Shown piece after piece: positions 1-7,299 of a stretch of DNA of 64,000 bases. The translations under genes were made by a program, and so were the position numbers. Within the stretch, counting starts at the first letter, position 1. Every line of letters begins with the position of its first letter. Below the pieces are notes generated by a model that searched no databases, was not told the origin of the DNA, and saw only the letters and a program-made list of their open reading frames with translations. The stretch is from Nitrospirota bacterium (GTDB taxonomy: Bacteria > JACPQY01): positions 45,793 to 109,792 of the forward strand of contig JACPAV010000021.1 in the NCBI GenBank assembly GCA_016180645.1. Direction: 5' to 3'.

Positions 1-1008
1 GGGAATGAATCCCATTTCCCGTATCTTTTGCGCGGTCCCGTCCATTCCGTCCGGGAATTTCTCATTGGCTTCCCACTCGCCCCAGTTCTTCTCCCATCCG
101 TCATCCACCTGAATGTTGTTGATCCCCAACTCCGGCAGGTTTTCCTTGATGAACTGCGCATTGGCCAGCACGTCCGCTTCCGTCACCTTGTCGAACAGCG
201 TATTCCACGAGTTCCAGCCAACGGGAACGAAGGGTGGTTTGATGGGTGATGGCTGGAAAGTCACCGAAGGAGGCCTGATCGAGAGACGGCGAGGAGGAGC
301 CGGGGAGACGGCGCCGTTCAAAATGAGGTCTTCGAAGGAAACCTCTGATCCCGGTCGAAGCGGAACCGAATCCCCTGTCGCTCCTTGGACGGCGTAGAGA
401 CCGCCTTTCTGGAGCAGGAACCTTGTCTTCCAAACCCGCGCCGTGGCGACGACGGAGATGACGGATGGGGGGTATTCCCAGTTTCCGGGACCGGCGTACC
501 ACCAAGAGGTTGAAGCCTCAAGAGACACGACATCCGTGTTGAAGGCTTGGACTCGATCCCGGTCGGCGGGCGCTGCGTTTCTCACCATCCCCTCATCCAA
601 GAGCGGAGAGATCGACCAGGACTGATAGCCGTTGGCCAACCACGTGCCATTTGAACTGCGCTGAATCGGACCTAGGCTGAACCCCTGTAGGCGCACGGGG
701 GTTGACCCCCCATTCGATACACGGATGTCGATGAAGTTCTGGCCTGCCTTGAACGAAAGGGTCAGATCCTCCACGGTGGAGGACACAAGGCCACTGTCGT
801 CTTGGAAACGTTCGAATGCCAACCATCGATCGTCCACTTTCAAATGCACTTGGTAGGGAATGGTTCCGTCCTCCGCGACGATAGAGCCGCCGTAGGACGG
901 AGGATTGCATGGGCCGCCGTTGCAGAGAGTCCTTTCCTCGCAGCCGGGCACAAGGGCGAGACACAAGACCACCGGGAGCATGAGTCCAGCGACTCGTCGG
1001 ATGCTCAA
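1..1008 (-). CDS. Alpha-galactosidase-like glycoside hydrolase (GH36/GH27 type) lipoprotein, C-terminus outside window
   Basis: The reading frame is open from 1008 to the window edge (336 codons), so the C-terminal part is missing. Translation begins with SIRRVAGLML and a hydrophobic stretch ending in a lipobox (LVPGC), so the enzyme is probably an envelope lipoprotein. NGYQSWS (about residue 124), VGWNSWN (about 264) and a QVDDGW segment (about 300) are hallmarks of the GH36/GH27 alpha-galactosidase barrel; the catalytic aspartates lie further on and are not seen. The chosen start is TTG at 1008: GAGGAA lies 6 nt upstream, and TTGA overlaps the stop of the PIN gene. An ATG at 981 would cut the n-region. 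The family call is firm; substrate is unknown. Confidence 0.85.
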   Translation of the reverse strand, partial: MSIRRVAGLMLPVVLCLALVPGCEERTLCNGGPCNPPSYGGSIVAEDGTIPYQVHLKVDDRWLAFERFQDDSGLVSSTVEDLTLSFKAGQNFIDIRVSNGGSTPVRLQGFSLGPIQRSSNGTWLANGYQSWSISPLLDEGMVRNAAPADRDRVQAFNTDVVSLEASTSWWYAGPGNWEYPPSVISVVATARVWKTRFLLQKGGLYAVQGATGDSVPLRPGSEVSFEDLILNGAVSPAPPRRLSIRPPSVTFQPSPIKPPFVPVGWNSWNTLFDKVTEADVLANAQFIKENLPELGINNIQVDDGWEKNWGEWEANEKFPDGMDGTAQKIREMGFIP

Positions 1009-1397
1009 TACGGTTTCCTCGCGTCTACGCCTGGGAGGGGGCGGAAGTGCTTGAGATTGAGGGTGTAGAGAGGAAGGGCCAGACGCGCAGCCGTGGCCCC
1101 AATCAACGCGTCGATGATCTCGGTGCCGTGACTGAGTCTGAATCTCTCGAACAGCGCCAGCCCGAGGGCGGAGTCCTCGGCCGTGAGGTGAACAACCGGC
1201 AGGGGGTTAAGTTCCTTTTTCAGGCGCGCGACTTCGGCACCTGTCCGGCAGCCATCGACAAGCTCCATCCAGACGAGCACCGGGATACCGATAACCTGGT
1301 GTCGGATCGATTGGAACCATTCGAGGGATTGGCCCAGCTTTCTGCCGACATCGACCAGAACGGACGTATCGAGGAGCAGATCGGGACCGGCGATCAC
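1005..1397 (-). CDS. vapC: PIN-domain ribonuclease, VapC-type toxin
   Basis: About 130 residues. The PIN fold signature is visible: LLLDTSVLVD near the N-terminus (first acidic residue), an internal Glu in WMELVDG, and the C-terminal acidic cluster EIIDALIGATA followed by LPLYTLNLKHF, as in VapC toxins that cut RNA with a Mg-dependent acidic site. The start is taken as GTG 1397, which overlaps the stop of the upstream antitoxin gene (GTGA), the usual translational coupling of such pairs; an open frame continues upstream to 1487 but would overlap the antitoxin. Its own stop overlaps the TTG start of the glycoside hydrolase. Confidence 0.82.
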   Translation of the reverse strand: MIAGPDLLLDTSVLVDVGRKLGQSLEWFQSIRHQVIGIPVLVWMELVDGCRTGAEVARLKKELNPLPVVHLTAEDSALGLALFERFRLSHGTEIIDALIGATAARLALPLYTLNLKHFRPLPGVDARKPY

Positions 1398-1774
1398 CTG
1401 GACGGTTGGCAGGCGCGACGGCTCGCCCTTTTCCGGAGCTGACGGGCAAACTCTGCGCTGCTCCGTATGTCTTTCCGATCGGCCCACATGCCGACGAAGC
1501 CAGAGTTGAGCAGGTCGAAGGCCGTGCCCTTCCGAACGTCGGGGATCTCAATCGTTCCCAGGCGGTAGGCTTGTCGGCGGCCGTCGTTGACCAGCAGGAT
1601 GGACTGGCCCTGCTGCCGGAGATCGCGTATGAGGCGCAAGACAGTTCGACCAGATACTCCGAGGACCGCGGCGAGGGCGGTGAGCGTGACGGACTCGCTA
1701 CGGAGAGTATCCAACAGCCGGCTCTCCAAGAAGGACCGGCGGACTTCACGTAGCCCCTTTCTTGTCGTAGCCAT
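1394..1774 (-). CDS. Winged-helix antitoxin with VapB-like C-terminus
   Basis: About 126 residues. The N-terminal half reads as a winged helix-turn-helix (LTALAAVLGVSGRTVLRLI, then a wing with RRQAYRL). The C-terminal half carries GMWADRKDI and EFARQLRKRA, which resembles the toxin-wrapping tail of VapB antitoxins (GMWxDR...). It directly precedes and overlaps the PIN toxin gene, so it is probably the antitoxin and autorepressor. The start is ATG 1774; a GTG at 1786 is possible. A near-perfect palindrome (TGACAATTGGCA on +) covers 1774-1785 between the likely -10 and the start codon and could be its operator. The architecture is inferred. Confidence 0.65.
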   Translation of the reverse strand: MATTRKGLREVRRSFLESRLLDTLRSESVTLTALAAVLGVSGRTVLRLIRDLRQQGQSILLVNDGRRQAYRLGTIEIPDVRKGTAFDLLNSGFVGMWADRKDIRSSAEFARQLRKRASRRACQPSR

Positions 1775-1814
1775 GACAATTGGCACTGTAGCGACAAATG
1801 GGCCGGACGTCCAC
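1774..1814 (-). promoter_or_regulatory. Promoter and palindromic operator of the antitoxin-toxin pair
   Basis: On the minus strand TGGACG (-35, 1809-1814) and TACAGT (-10, 1785-1790) are separated by 17-18 nt. The palindrome TGACAATTGGCA at 1774-1785 lies between the -10 and the ATG, the typical place for toxin-antitoxin autorepression. Inferred by eye. Confidence 0.4.
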
Positions 1815-1818
1815 TCGC

Positions 1819-1846
1819 TTGCAAGCCGCGCGGACTCTGGGATAAT
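1819..1846 (+). promoter_or_regulatory. Promoter for PaaI-type thioesterase, leaderless
   Basis: TTGCAA (1819-1824), a 16-nt spacer and GATAAT (1841-1846). The GTG start is at 1855, 8 nt after the -10, so the transcript should begin at or next to the start codon. No Shine-Dalgarno site is present. Confidence 0.6.
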
Positions 1847-1854
1847 CCGGCGCC

Positions 1855-2280
1855 GTGAGGGAGAAGCCGTACACCATTCCGAAAGACTTTGATCCCGGTG
1901 AGGATGGCCATCCCTATGCCGACCTCCACGGGATGCGGTGGACGAGGGATAAGCGGGGGACTTGGTGGATCACGCTCAAAACCACCCCGAAGCTGCTCAA
2001 TCCGAACCGTGTCCTTCACGGCGGCGTCCTTTTCACGTTGGCGGACACGGCCATGGGCCGCACGGTGACGAGCCTTCTGGGCCCCGGTGAGGAGTGTGCC
2101 TCGATCGAAGTCCGGATCCATCACCTTCGGATGGTGAGGAGCGGCACGCTGAAGTCGCGGGCCTGGGTGGTGCATCGGGGTCGGCGCATCATCGTGCTCG
2201 AAGCGGAAGTAGTCGACGCTCAGGATCGTCTCGTCTCGAAGGCTTCGGGGACGATGTACGTGATGCGAAAACCTTCGTAG
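1855..2280 (+). CDS. PaaI-family hotdog thioesterase
   Basis: 141 residues. The hotdog-fold core NPNRVLHGGVLFTLADTAMG (HGG followed by helix with the catalytic-type Asp) and later SIEVRIHHLR and ASGTMYV match PaaI/YdiI-like acyl-CoA thioesterases, which hydrolyse acyl- or aryl-CoA thioesters in the cytoplasm. The gene starts with GTG and is preceded by a promoter only 8 nt away. It stands just before the CoA-dependent catabolic cluster and may relieve CoA trapping there, but it has its own promoter. Substrate unknown. Confidence 0.82.
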   Translation: MREKPYTIPKDFDPGEDGHPYADLHGMRWTRDKRGTWWITLKTTPKLLNPNRVLHGGVLFTLADTAMGRTVTSLLGPGEECASIEVRIHHLRMVRSGTLKSRAWVVHRGRRIIVLEAEVVDAQDRLVSKASGTMYVMRKPS

Positions 2281-2345
2281 TCGCCGACGCGCCCAGCGAA
2301 GCCGGCGTCGTTTCCACGGGCGGTTTCCCGGGATTCCCGGGGGAC

Positions 2346-2397
2346 TTGACAACACAGCCATAAACTGAATATAGTTCATCACATGAATGATATTCAT
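2346..2397 (+). promoter_or_regulatory. Promoter of the catabolic cluster with two inverted repeats (likely TetR operator)
   Basis: TTGACA (2346-2351), 18-nt spacer, TATAGT (2370-2375), and ATG at 2383, giving a leaderless mRNA. Two inverted repeats overlap it: TGAATATAGTTCA across the -10, and ATGAATGATATTCAT (ATGAAT-3-ATTCAT) starting at the ATG. The second gene of the cluster is a TetR repressor, the obvious candidate to bind here. Confidence 0.6.
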
Positions 2398-3423
2398 TTC
2401 ATGGCGGCGCGGTTCCACGGGGCCGGAAAGCCGCTGACCCTTGACGAGACCCCGCTCGTCGGGGGAGATGGGGTTCTCGTCAAGGTGGAGGCCGCGGGCC
2501 TCTGCGGAACGGACCTGCATATCGCCGTGGAAGGCACATTCCCCACGGCCTTCGTGCCCATCACGCTCGGTCACGAAATGGCAGGAACCGTGGAGAGTGG
2601 GGCGGGTCGGTTCCCCAAAGGCGAGCGAGTGTGCGTCTATCCCCACGTCCCCTGTTTCACCTGCGAATACTGCCGCCGCGGCCGGGAGGCGTTGTGCCGG
2701 GGATCGAAAATCTTCGGCGTGCACGCCGACGGAGGCTTTGCCCAGTACGTTCGTGCGCCCGAGTCGTGCCTCTTCCGATTGCCGGCGGGCGTTCCGTTCG
2801 AAATCGGCGCGGCGTTGACGGACGCCGTAGCCACGGCGTTCCACGCCGTCCGCCGCCGCGCGGAGGTCAAACCGGGCGAACGCGCCGCGGTCTTCGGATG
2901 CGGCGCGTTGGGCACGTTTGCGGTCAAGATTCTGAAGGCGCTGGGCGTCTCGAGTGTGATCGGAGTGGACGTTTCGCCGCATGCTCTCGAACGCGCGCGC
3001 AAGGCAGGCGCCACGGCTGCGATCAATGTTCGCGATGAGGATGCCGCGAAGGAGATCAAGAAAATGACGGATGGGGGCGTGGACGCCGCGTTCGAATTCG
3101 TGGGCCGATCATCGAGCGTCCGTGAAGCCGTCCGCTCCGTGAGGCCGGGCGGGAGGGTTGTCGTCGTGGGAATCGGCCCGGAGCCGGTCGAGTTGGTCCC
3201 GCTCCGCACGTTTGTAGGGAATGAAATAACGGTGATGGGATCGATGGGTCTGGACCGGATGGACCTCGAAGAGGTCATCCGGTGGGCCTCGGACGGGGGG
3301 CTCGATTTGAGGGGCGACATTGAGGTCCGTCCTCTCGGCGAGATCAACGACGTGCTGCGCGAGGCGGCATCGGGAGATCGCCGCGCCGCCAAGTTCGTTC
3401 TGAGGCCGTGGCCATGGGAGTGA
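2383..3423 (+). CDS. Zinc-dependent medium-chain alcohol/polyol dehydrogenase
   Basis: 346 residues. The MDR zinc alcohol dehydrogenase pattern is complete: catalytic zinc ligands in CGTDLH and GHEMAG, four structural-zinc cysteines in CFTCEYCRRGREALC, and a Rossmann motif GCGALG for NAD(P). It oxidises an alcohol or reduces an aldehyde/ketone; the exact substrate cannot be read. It is the first gene of the TetR-linked cluster and its stop overlaps the regulator gene. The ATG at 2383 lies 7 nt after the -10 box; a second ATG at 2401 lacks a ribosome site. Confidence 0.88.
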   Translation: MNDIHFMAARFHGAGKPLTLDETPLVGGDGVLVKVEAAGLCGTDLHIAVEGTFPTAFVPITLGHEMAGTVESGAGRFPKGERVCVYPHVPCFTCEYCRRGREALCRGSKIFGVHADGGFAQYVRAPESCLFRLPAGVPFEIGAALTDAVATAFHAVRRRAEVKPGERAAVFGCGALGTFAVKILKALGVSSVIGVDVSPHALERARKAGATAAINVRDEDAAKEIKKMTDGGVDAAFEFVGRSSSVREAVRSVRPGGRVVVVGIGPEPVELVPLRTFVGNEITVMGSMGLDRMDLEEVIRWASDGGLDLRGDIEVRPLGEINDVLREAASGDRRAAKFVLRPWPWE

Positions 3424-4052
3424 GGGAGCGGAAAGACCGCGAGAAGGAGGCGCGGCGAAAGGTGATCCTGGAGGCCGCGACCCGCATCTTTTCGCAGAAG
3501 GGGTTTGCGGCGACCACGATGGAAGACGTCGCCGATCGGGCCGAACTCTCGGTCGGCACTCTCTATCTGTATTTCCGGAGCAAGGAGGAGATCTATCTTT
3601 CCATGATTCTCGACGCGATGGATGTGTTTCACGAAGGACTCGTCCGAATTGCGGAGTCGCGCCGGGGTCCGGCGGAGAAACGGCGCGCCGTGTGGGAGCT
3701 TTTCATTCGATTCCGGGAGGAGCACCCGATGTACTACAAGGCCCTGCTCTACCTGCACGACGCGGACTTTACACGGTACCTGTCTCCGGCCGTAAGGAGC
3801 GCCGTCCTGGATCGCTCCGGCAGGAATTTTTCTCTCGGCGCCCGGATCCTCTCACCCCGTGGGAAGGAGTCGAGGCCGTCGAAGAGGGCCATCGACCTCA
3901 TGTGGGCGGCCTTCCTGGGTCTCGTCTATATACAAGACTCCCGCGCAAACCTCTCCGAATCCTTCGACCCGGCGAGAAGTCGGTCGTTCCTGTTGGGCGC
4001 GTTTGAGTTCCTGGAGAATGGTCTGGCGGCGCGTTCGGGCGGGGCAGGTTGA
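3414..4052 (+). CDS. TetR/AcrR-family transcriptional regulator
   Basis: About 212 residues. The N-terminal helix-turn-helix is clear: ILEAATRIFSQKGFAATTM, then VADRAELSVGTLYLYFRSKE, the TetR DNA-binding consensus. The C-terminal ligand-binding half is not recognisable beyond family level. The gene overlaps the dehydrogenase stop (ATG 3414 or GTG 3420, the latter overlapping TGA) and is followed by a TGATG junction with the thiolase. It probably represses the cluster through the inverted repeats at 2361-2397, with an acyl-CoA pathway intermediate as likely inducer (inference). Confidence 0.88.
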   Translation: MGVRERKDREKEARRKVILEAATRIFSQKGFAATTMEDVADRAELSVGTLYLYFRSKEEIYLSMILDAMDVFHEGLVRIAESRRGPAEKRRAVWELFIRFREEHPMYYKALLYLHDADFTRYLSPAVRSAVLDRSGRNFSLGARILSPRGKESRPSKRAIDLMWAAFLGLVYIQDSRANLSESFDPARSRSFLLGAFEFLENGLAARSGGAG

Positions 4053-5197
4053 TGTTTGTTGCGGGGGTCGGCCGGACGGCTTACGGGCGCGACGAGCGCT
4101 CCATGGCCGAGATGGTCTATGCGGCGGTCGGCACCGCGCTGGCCGACGCCGGGATGGATCGGGACGACATCGACACCATCGTTACCGCCTCGATCGACCT
4201 GTTCGACGGCAAGGTGGCTTCGAGCGTGTCGATCACGGAATCGGTCGGGGCCGTAATGAAGGAAGAGGCGCGGATCTCGGACGACGGAGCCGCGGCCCTT
4301 TTCCACGCCGCGACCATGATCCTCTCCGGCCGCAAGAGAAACGTGCTGGTCGTGGCGCACTGCAAGAACTCGGAGTCGGATGCGGATGAGATCACGAAGT
4401 GGACCTTCGACCCCAACTTCCAGCAGCCGCTCGGCTTGAACGACTCCCAGGCCGCGGCTCTCCAGGCTTCGGTGTGGATAGCGGCGGGGGGAAGCGAAGA
4501 GGAGATGGACCGCGTTGCGGCTGTGCGCGGAGGAGTGGCCGTGGACCATGTTCGGAAATCTCCGTGGCTGGTTGAACCCCTCCGAGCGGCACATCGGGCT
4601 CCGATCGTGGACGGCTCCTGCGCCGTCGTCCTTACGAGCCACGACTCACGACCTCCAGGATGGGGGAAGTGCCGCGAGAGGACAGGAGTCCGGAGCAGCC
4701 GAGCCACGAGTCACGTTCGCGTTGCCGGCCTTGGCCTGTGTGTTGAACCACACTACCTGGGAGACCGGGATCTGGTCGGATGTCCCGCGGCAAAGAAGGC
4801 TGCTGAGCGGGCGTTCCGGATGGCGGGGTGGAAACCGGCGGACGTTGAGCGGGCCGAGATTTCCGCGCCCTTCGCGCATCAGGAGATCCTTTGGGCTGCG
4901 GCGTTCGGACTGGCGCTGGATCCACCCCCACCTCAATCCTCCCCCGTCAAGGGGAAGGATAAGGAAGCTTTTCGCTCCCCCCTGGAGGGGGAGGGTGCGG
5001 GTGGGGGGGGGCGTGCGGTCGTGAACCCAACCGGCGGCTGGTTCGCGGGCAATCCCTACGTCGTCTCCGGTTTGGAGCGTGTGATCTGTGCCGTAGAGTC
5101 TGTTCGACTCGGCCGGGCGAAAAAGGCCCTCGCCCATGGCTGCTGGGGTCCCGCGGGCCAGGGCCAGTGCGTGGTATTGCTGGAGGCCTCGCCATGA
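4052..5197 (+). CDS. Thiolase-like protein (lipid-transfer/SCP2 thiolase type) without catalytic Cys, carrying repeat insertions
   Basis: 381 residues of the thiolase superfamily: N-terminal VAGVGRTAYG, DDIDTIV, a C-terminal NPTGGWFAGNP block and HGCWGPAGQGQ. The nucleophilic Cys position reads ISDDGAAALFHAA, and the catalytic GH of NPxGGxxxxGH is GN, so it cannot work as a normal thiolase. Such proteins pair with a second thiolase and a DUF35 protein, both encoded next, as in Ltp2-type retro-aldolases. Two unusual segments disturb the fold: residues about 195-222 (direct repeats 4635-4715) and about 291-322, a proline/glycine-rich stretch encoded by a palindromic repeat. Start is ATG 4052 in a TGATG junction. 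Confidence 0.78.
   Translation: MFVAGVGRTAYGRDERSMAEMVYAAVGTALADAGMDRDDIDTIVTASIDLFDGKVASSVSITESVGAVMKEEARISDDGAAALFHAATMILSGRKRNVLVVAHCKNSESDADEITKWTFDPNFQQPLGLNDSQAAALQASVWIAAGGSEEEMDRVAAVRGGVAVDHVRKSPWLVEPLRAAHRAPIVDGSCAVVLTSHDSRPPGWGKCRERTGVRSSRATSHVRVAGLGLCVEPHYLGDRDLVGCPAAKKAAERAFRMAGWKPADVERAEISAPFAHQEILWAAAFGLALDPPPPQSSPVKGKDKEAFRSPLEGEGAGGGGRAVVNPTGGWFAGNPYVVSGLERVICAVESVRLGRAKKALAHGCWGPAGQGQCVVLLEASP
4635..4715 (+). repeat. 16-bp imperfect direct repeats bounding an in-frame segment of the thiolase gene
   Basis: CGAGCCACGACTCACG (4635-4650) recurs as CGAGCCACGAGTCACG (4700-4715), 15 of 16 identical and 65 nt apart. The enclosed stretch encodes a basic, non-thiolase-like loop (SHDSRPPGWGKCRERTG). 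It looks like an inserted or duplicated short element. Confidence 0.6.
4918..5014 (+). repeat. REP-like palindromic repeat inserted in frame in the thiolase gene
   Basis: A C-rich left arm (CCACCCCCACCTCAATCC) and a G-rich right arm (GGGAGGGTGCGGGTGGGGG) flank an inner CCTGGAGGGGG hairpin. This type of dispersed palindrome is common between genes; here it adds about 32 residues (PPPPQSSPVKG...SPLEGEGAGG) without breaking the frame. Confidence 0.7.
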
Positions 5198-5207
5198 GCC
5201 GGGTGGC

Positions 5208-5238
5208 CCTCTACGCTACGCTCCAAGGACGGCGAGTG
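5208..5238 (+). repeat. Short dispersed element, CTACGCTACGCTCC type
   Basis: GGTGGCCCTCTACGCTACGC followed by TCCAAGGACGGCG resembles sequences at 21808-21837 and 57555-57588 (CCCCCTCCGCTACGCTCCGG, then GGACG). Here it fills the gap between the two thiolase genes. Confidence 0.45.
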
Positions 5239-5246
5239 GAATTGCT

Positions 5247-6410
5247 ATGGTGACCCGCGCCGCGATTGTGGCCACCGGCCAGACGGACCACGCGAAGGCA
5301 AGGGATGACGTGAGCCAGCCCGAGCTGATCTACGAGGCCGTCACGCGGGCGCTGACAGACGGGGAGCTTCGGCCTGCCGACATCGAGGCGGTCATTCTCG
5401 CCAACATGGAGATGTTCGAGGGAAGGATGCTGCCGGATCTGTGGTGCGCGGAGGCGGCGACGGCCGCGCTCAAACCGTGCGTCAAGATTGCGACCGGCGG
5501 CACATCGGGAACGTCCGCCGTCATCGCCGGCTTCCACCAGGTCGCCTCGGGTCTTTTTGACACGGTCCTGGTCGTTGGCTGGGAGAAACATTCCGAAGGC
5601 CACACGCAGGCCGGTATGTCCATGACGGACCCCTTGTGGGACCGGTACGTGGCCGGAGGAGCGCTCAACAACTTTGCCCTTTCGATCTCCCAATACATGC
5701 GAACGCGCGGCGTCACGCGGGAGGCGGCTGCGCGGGTGGCCGTGAAGGCCCGACATAACGCAGCGCTCAACCCCCACGCGCATCTCAAGATGCCCGACCT
5801 CACGTTCGAGCAGGTCATGGAATCGAGAGTTCTCGCGGAGCCGGTTCGGCTGCTCGACATGTGTCCACAGTCGGACGGCGCCTGTGCGGTCGTCTTCGCG
5901 GCCGAAGGCCGGGCGGAAACAATCTGTCCGAGACCCGCCTGGGTTCACGCCGTGGCGACCCGGCACGACAAGCCGTATCTCGGCGATCACGGCGACCGCC
6001 TTTCCACCATGCGCACCCTTCGCGCCGCGGCGCGCGAAGTCTACCAAGAGCTGGATATCCGCGAACCCCTCAAGGAATTCGACGTTGCCGAAATCTACGA
6101 ACCGGTCACTTATGCCGAACTCGCGTGGTACGAGGCCCTGGGTTTCTGCCGTGAGGGTGAGGCGTCCCGCCTGATCGAAGACGGCGTGACCGAAATGGGC
6201 GGAGAGTTGCCCGTGAATCCTTCCGGCGGCGTGCTCTCCACGAATCCTGTGGGCGCCTCCGGCGTGATCCGGGCGGCGGAGGCGGCTCTGCAAATCCACG
6301 GCAAAGGCGGCAAGCGCCAAGTTCCCGACGTTCACCTCGCGCTCGTGACGGGCTATGGAGTCTATTCGTGGTCCGATGTCATGGTCCTAGGATCGGATAG
6401 GCCCCACTAA
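5247..6410 (+). CDS. Second thiolase-like protein without catalytic Cys
   Basis: 387 residues, thiolase superfamily: AAIVATGQTDHAK at the N-terminus, MEMFEGRMLPD, and NPSGGVLSTNPVGASG near the C-terminus. The Cys loop reads KIATGGTSGTSAV, so the nucleophile is replaced by Thr/Gly, and the GH motif is TN. With the preceding paralogue and the DUF35 protein it likely forms a hetero-complex acting on a CoA thioester, possibly a retro-aldol cleavage as in Ltp2/DUF35 systems. ATG 5247 is chosen because the sequence upstream is a short repeat and out of family; it begins VTRAAIVATG. Confidence 0.78.
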   Translation: MVTRAAIVATGQTDHAKARDDVSQPELIYEAVTRALTDGELRPADIEAVILANMEMFEGRMLPDLWCAEAATAALKPCVKIATGGTSGTSAVIAGFHQVASGLFDTVLVVGWEKHSEGHTQAGMSMTDPLWDRYVAGGALNNFALSISQYMRTRGVTREAAARVAVKARHNAALNPHAHLKMPDLTFEQVMESRVLAEPVRLLDMCPQSDGACAVVFAAEGRAETICPRPAWVHAVATRHDKPYLGDHGDRLSTMRTLRAAAREVYQELDIREPLKEFDVAEIYEPVTYAELAWYEALGFCREGEASRLIEDGVTEMGGELPVNPSGGVLSTNPVGASGVIRAAEAALQIHGKGGKRQVPDVHLALVTGYGVYSWSDVMVLGSDRPH

Positions 6411-6414
6411 GCCT

Positions 6415-7299
6415 ATGAGGATTCAGCACACGATGGACCTGGCTTGGGAGATCGCGCCCGGGGAAATCTTCGCCGCCTTTCACGCTTACCTAGCCGAAGG
6501 CAAGATCGCGGCGACCCGATGTCCATCCTGCAACCAGGTTTACCTCCCGCCGCGCGCCGTTTGCGGGGATTGCTACCTCCCGCTTCGGGATTGGGTGGAA
6601 GTGGGCGGCTCCGGGATCGTCGAGGCCCTGACGATTTCGCACCATCCGATTCTGGACACGGTGACCGGGAAAATGAGGGCCACGCCGTATGTCAGCCTTC
6701 TTGTCAAGCTGGACGGAGCATCAACATCCGTGAACCACTACCTGGACGCCGATTCCCGCGCCGCCGTCATCGGTGCGCGCGTGGACGCGGTCTGGCGGGA
6801 ACCCCGGCGGACAATGGCGGATCTCATCGGCTTCGGGATAGCACGTGGAGTTGCCGTAGAAGTGTTTCCGCGTCCGCTTCCTCCAAGGAGCGTCGCGCCT
6901 CCTCCCCGTGCGCCGGTCAGGCTCGACATCCCTTTCTCCTACGCGGCCGGAAGGGGCGCCTCGTGGTTCTTTGAAGGTTTCAAGCGTGGGGAGATCCTCG
7001 GAAGCCGGTGCCCATCTTGCGATCGGATACGCGTGCCGTCCCGCTCCTTTTGCCCGGCCTGTTTTTACACGTTGGGAGAGTCGGATCTGCGGCCGGTCGG
7101 CCCCCACGGAACCATTGTGGCGACAGCCGGCCCTCCCTCGCAGAGGCTCGGCCTCATCCGAATGGATGGAGCGGACAACGACTTGCTCCACAAGGTGGAG
7201 GCCGCACGGGGCGACCGCGTGAAGGCGCGCTTCCTTCCCGCGGACCGGTGCCGAGGAGATATCCGGGACATCGAATGCTTCGAACGGACGGGGCCATGA
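6415..7299 (+). CDS. Tandem DUF35 (rubredoxin-like Zn ribbon plus OB-fold) protein
   Basis: 294 residues made of two DUF35 units. Each has an N-terminal FFxGxxxGxIxxxRCxxC-like zinc ribbon: TRCPSCNQ...CGDC (about residues 36-55) and SRCPSCDRI...CPAC (about 198-220), each followed by an OB-fold stretch. DUF35 proteins are the acyl-CoA-binding partners of degenerate thiolases (ChsH2/Ltp2, archaeal HMG-CoA synthase complexes). Two units in one chain match the two thiolase genes just upstream. The gene follows 4 nt after the thiolase stop and overlaps the next gene by ATGA. Confidence 0.85.
   Translation: MRIQHTMDLAWEIAPGEIFAAFHAYLAEGKIAATRCPSCNQVYLPPRAVCGDCYLPLRDWVEVGGSGIVEALTISHHPILDTVTGKMRATPYVSLLVKLDGASTSVNHYLDADSRAAVIGARVDAVWREPRRTMADLIGFGIARGVAVEVFPRPLPPRSVAPPPRAPVRLDIPFSYAAGRGASWFFEGFKRGEILGSRCPSCDRIRVPSRSFCPACFYTLGESDLRPVGPHGTIVATAGPPSQRLGLIRMDGADNDLLHKVEAARGDRVKARFLPADRCRGDIRDIECFERTGP

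Noticed and set aside
1207-2982. 591-codon minus-strand open frame
   Set aside because: Crosses the antitoxin, thioesterase and dehydrogenase genes and has the composition of a shadow frame.
4052-6410. Normal acetyl-CoA acetyltransferases
   Set aside because: Neither protein has the catalytic Cys or His of biosynthetic or degradative thiolases.
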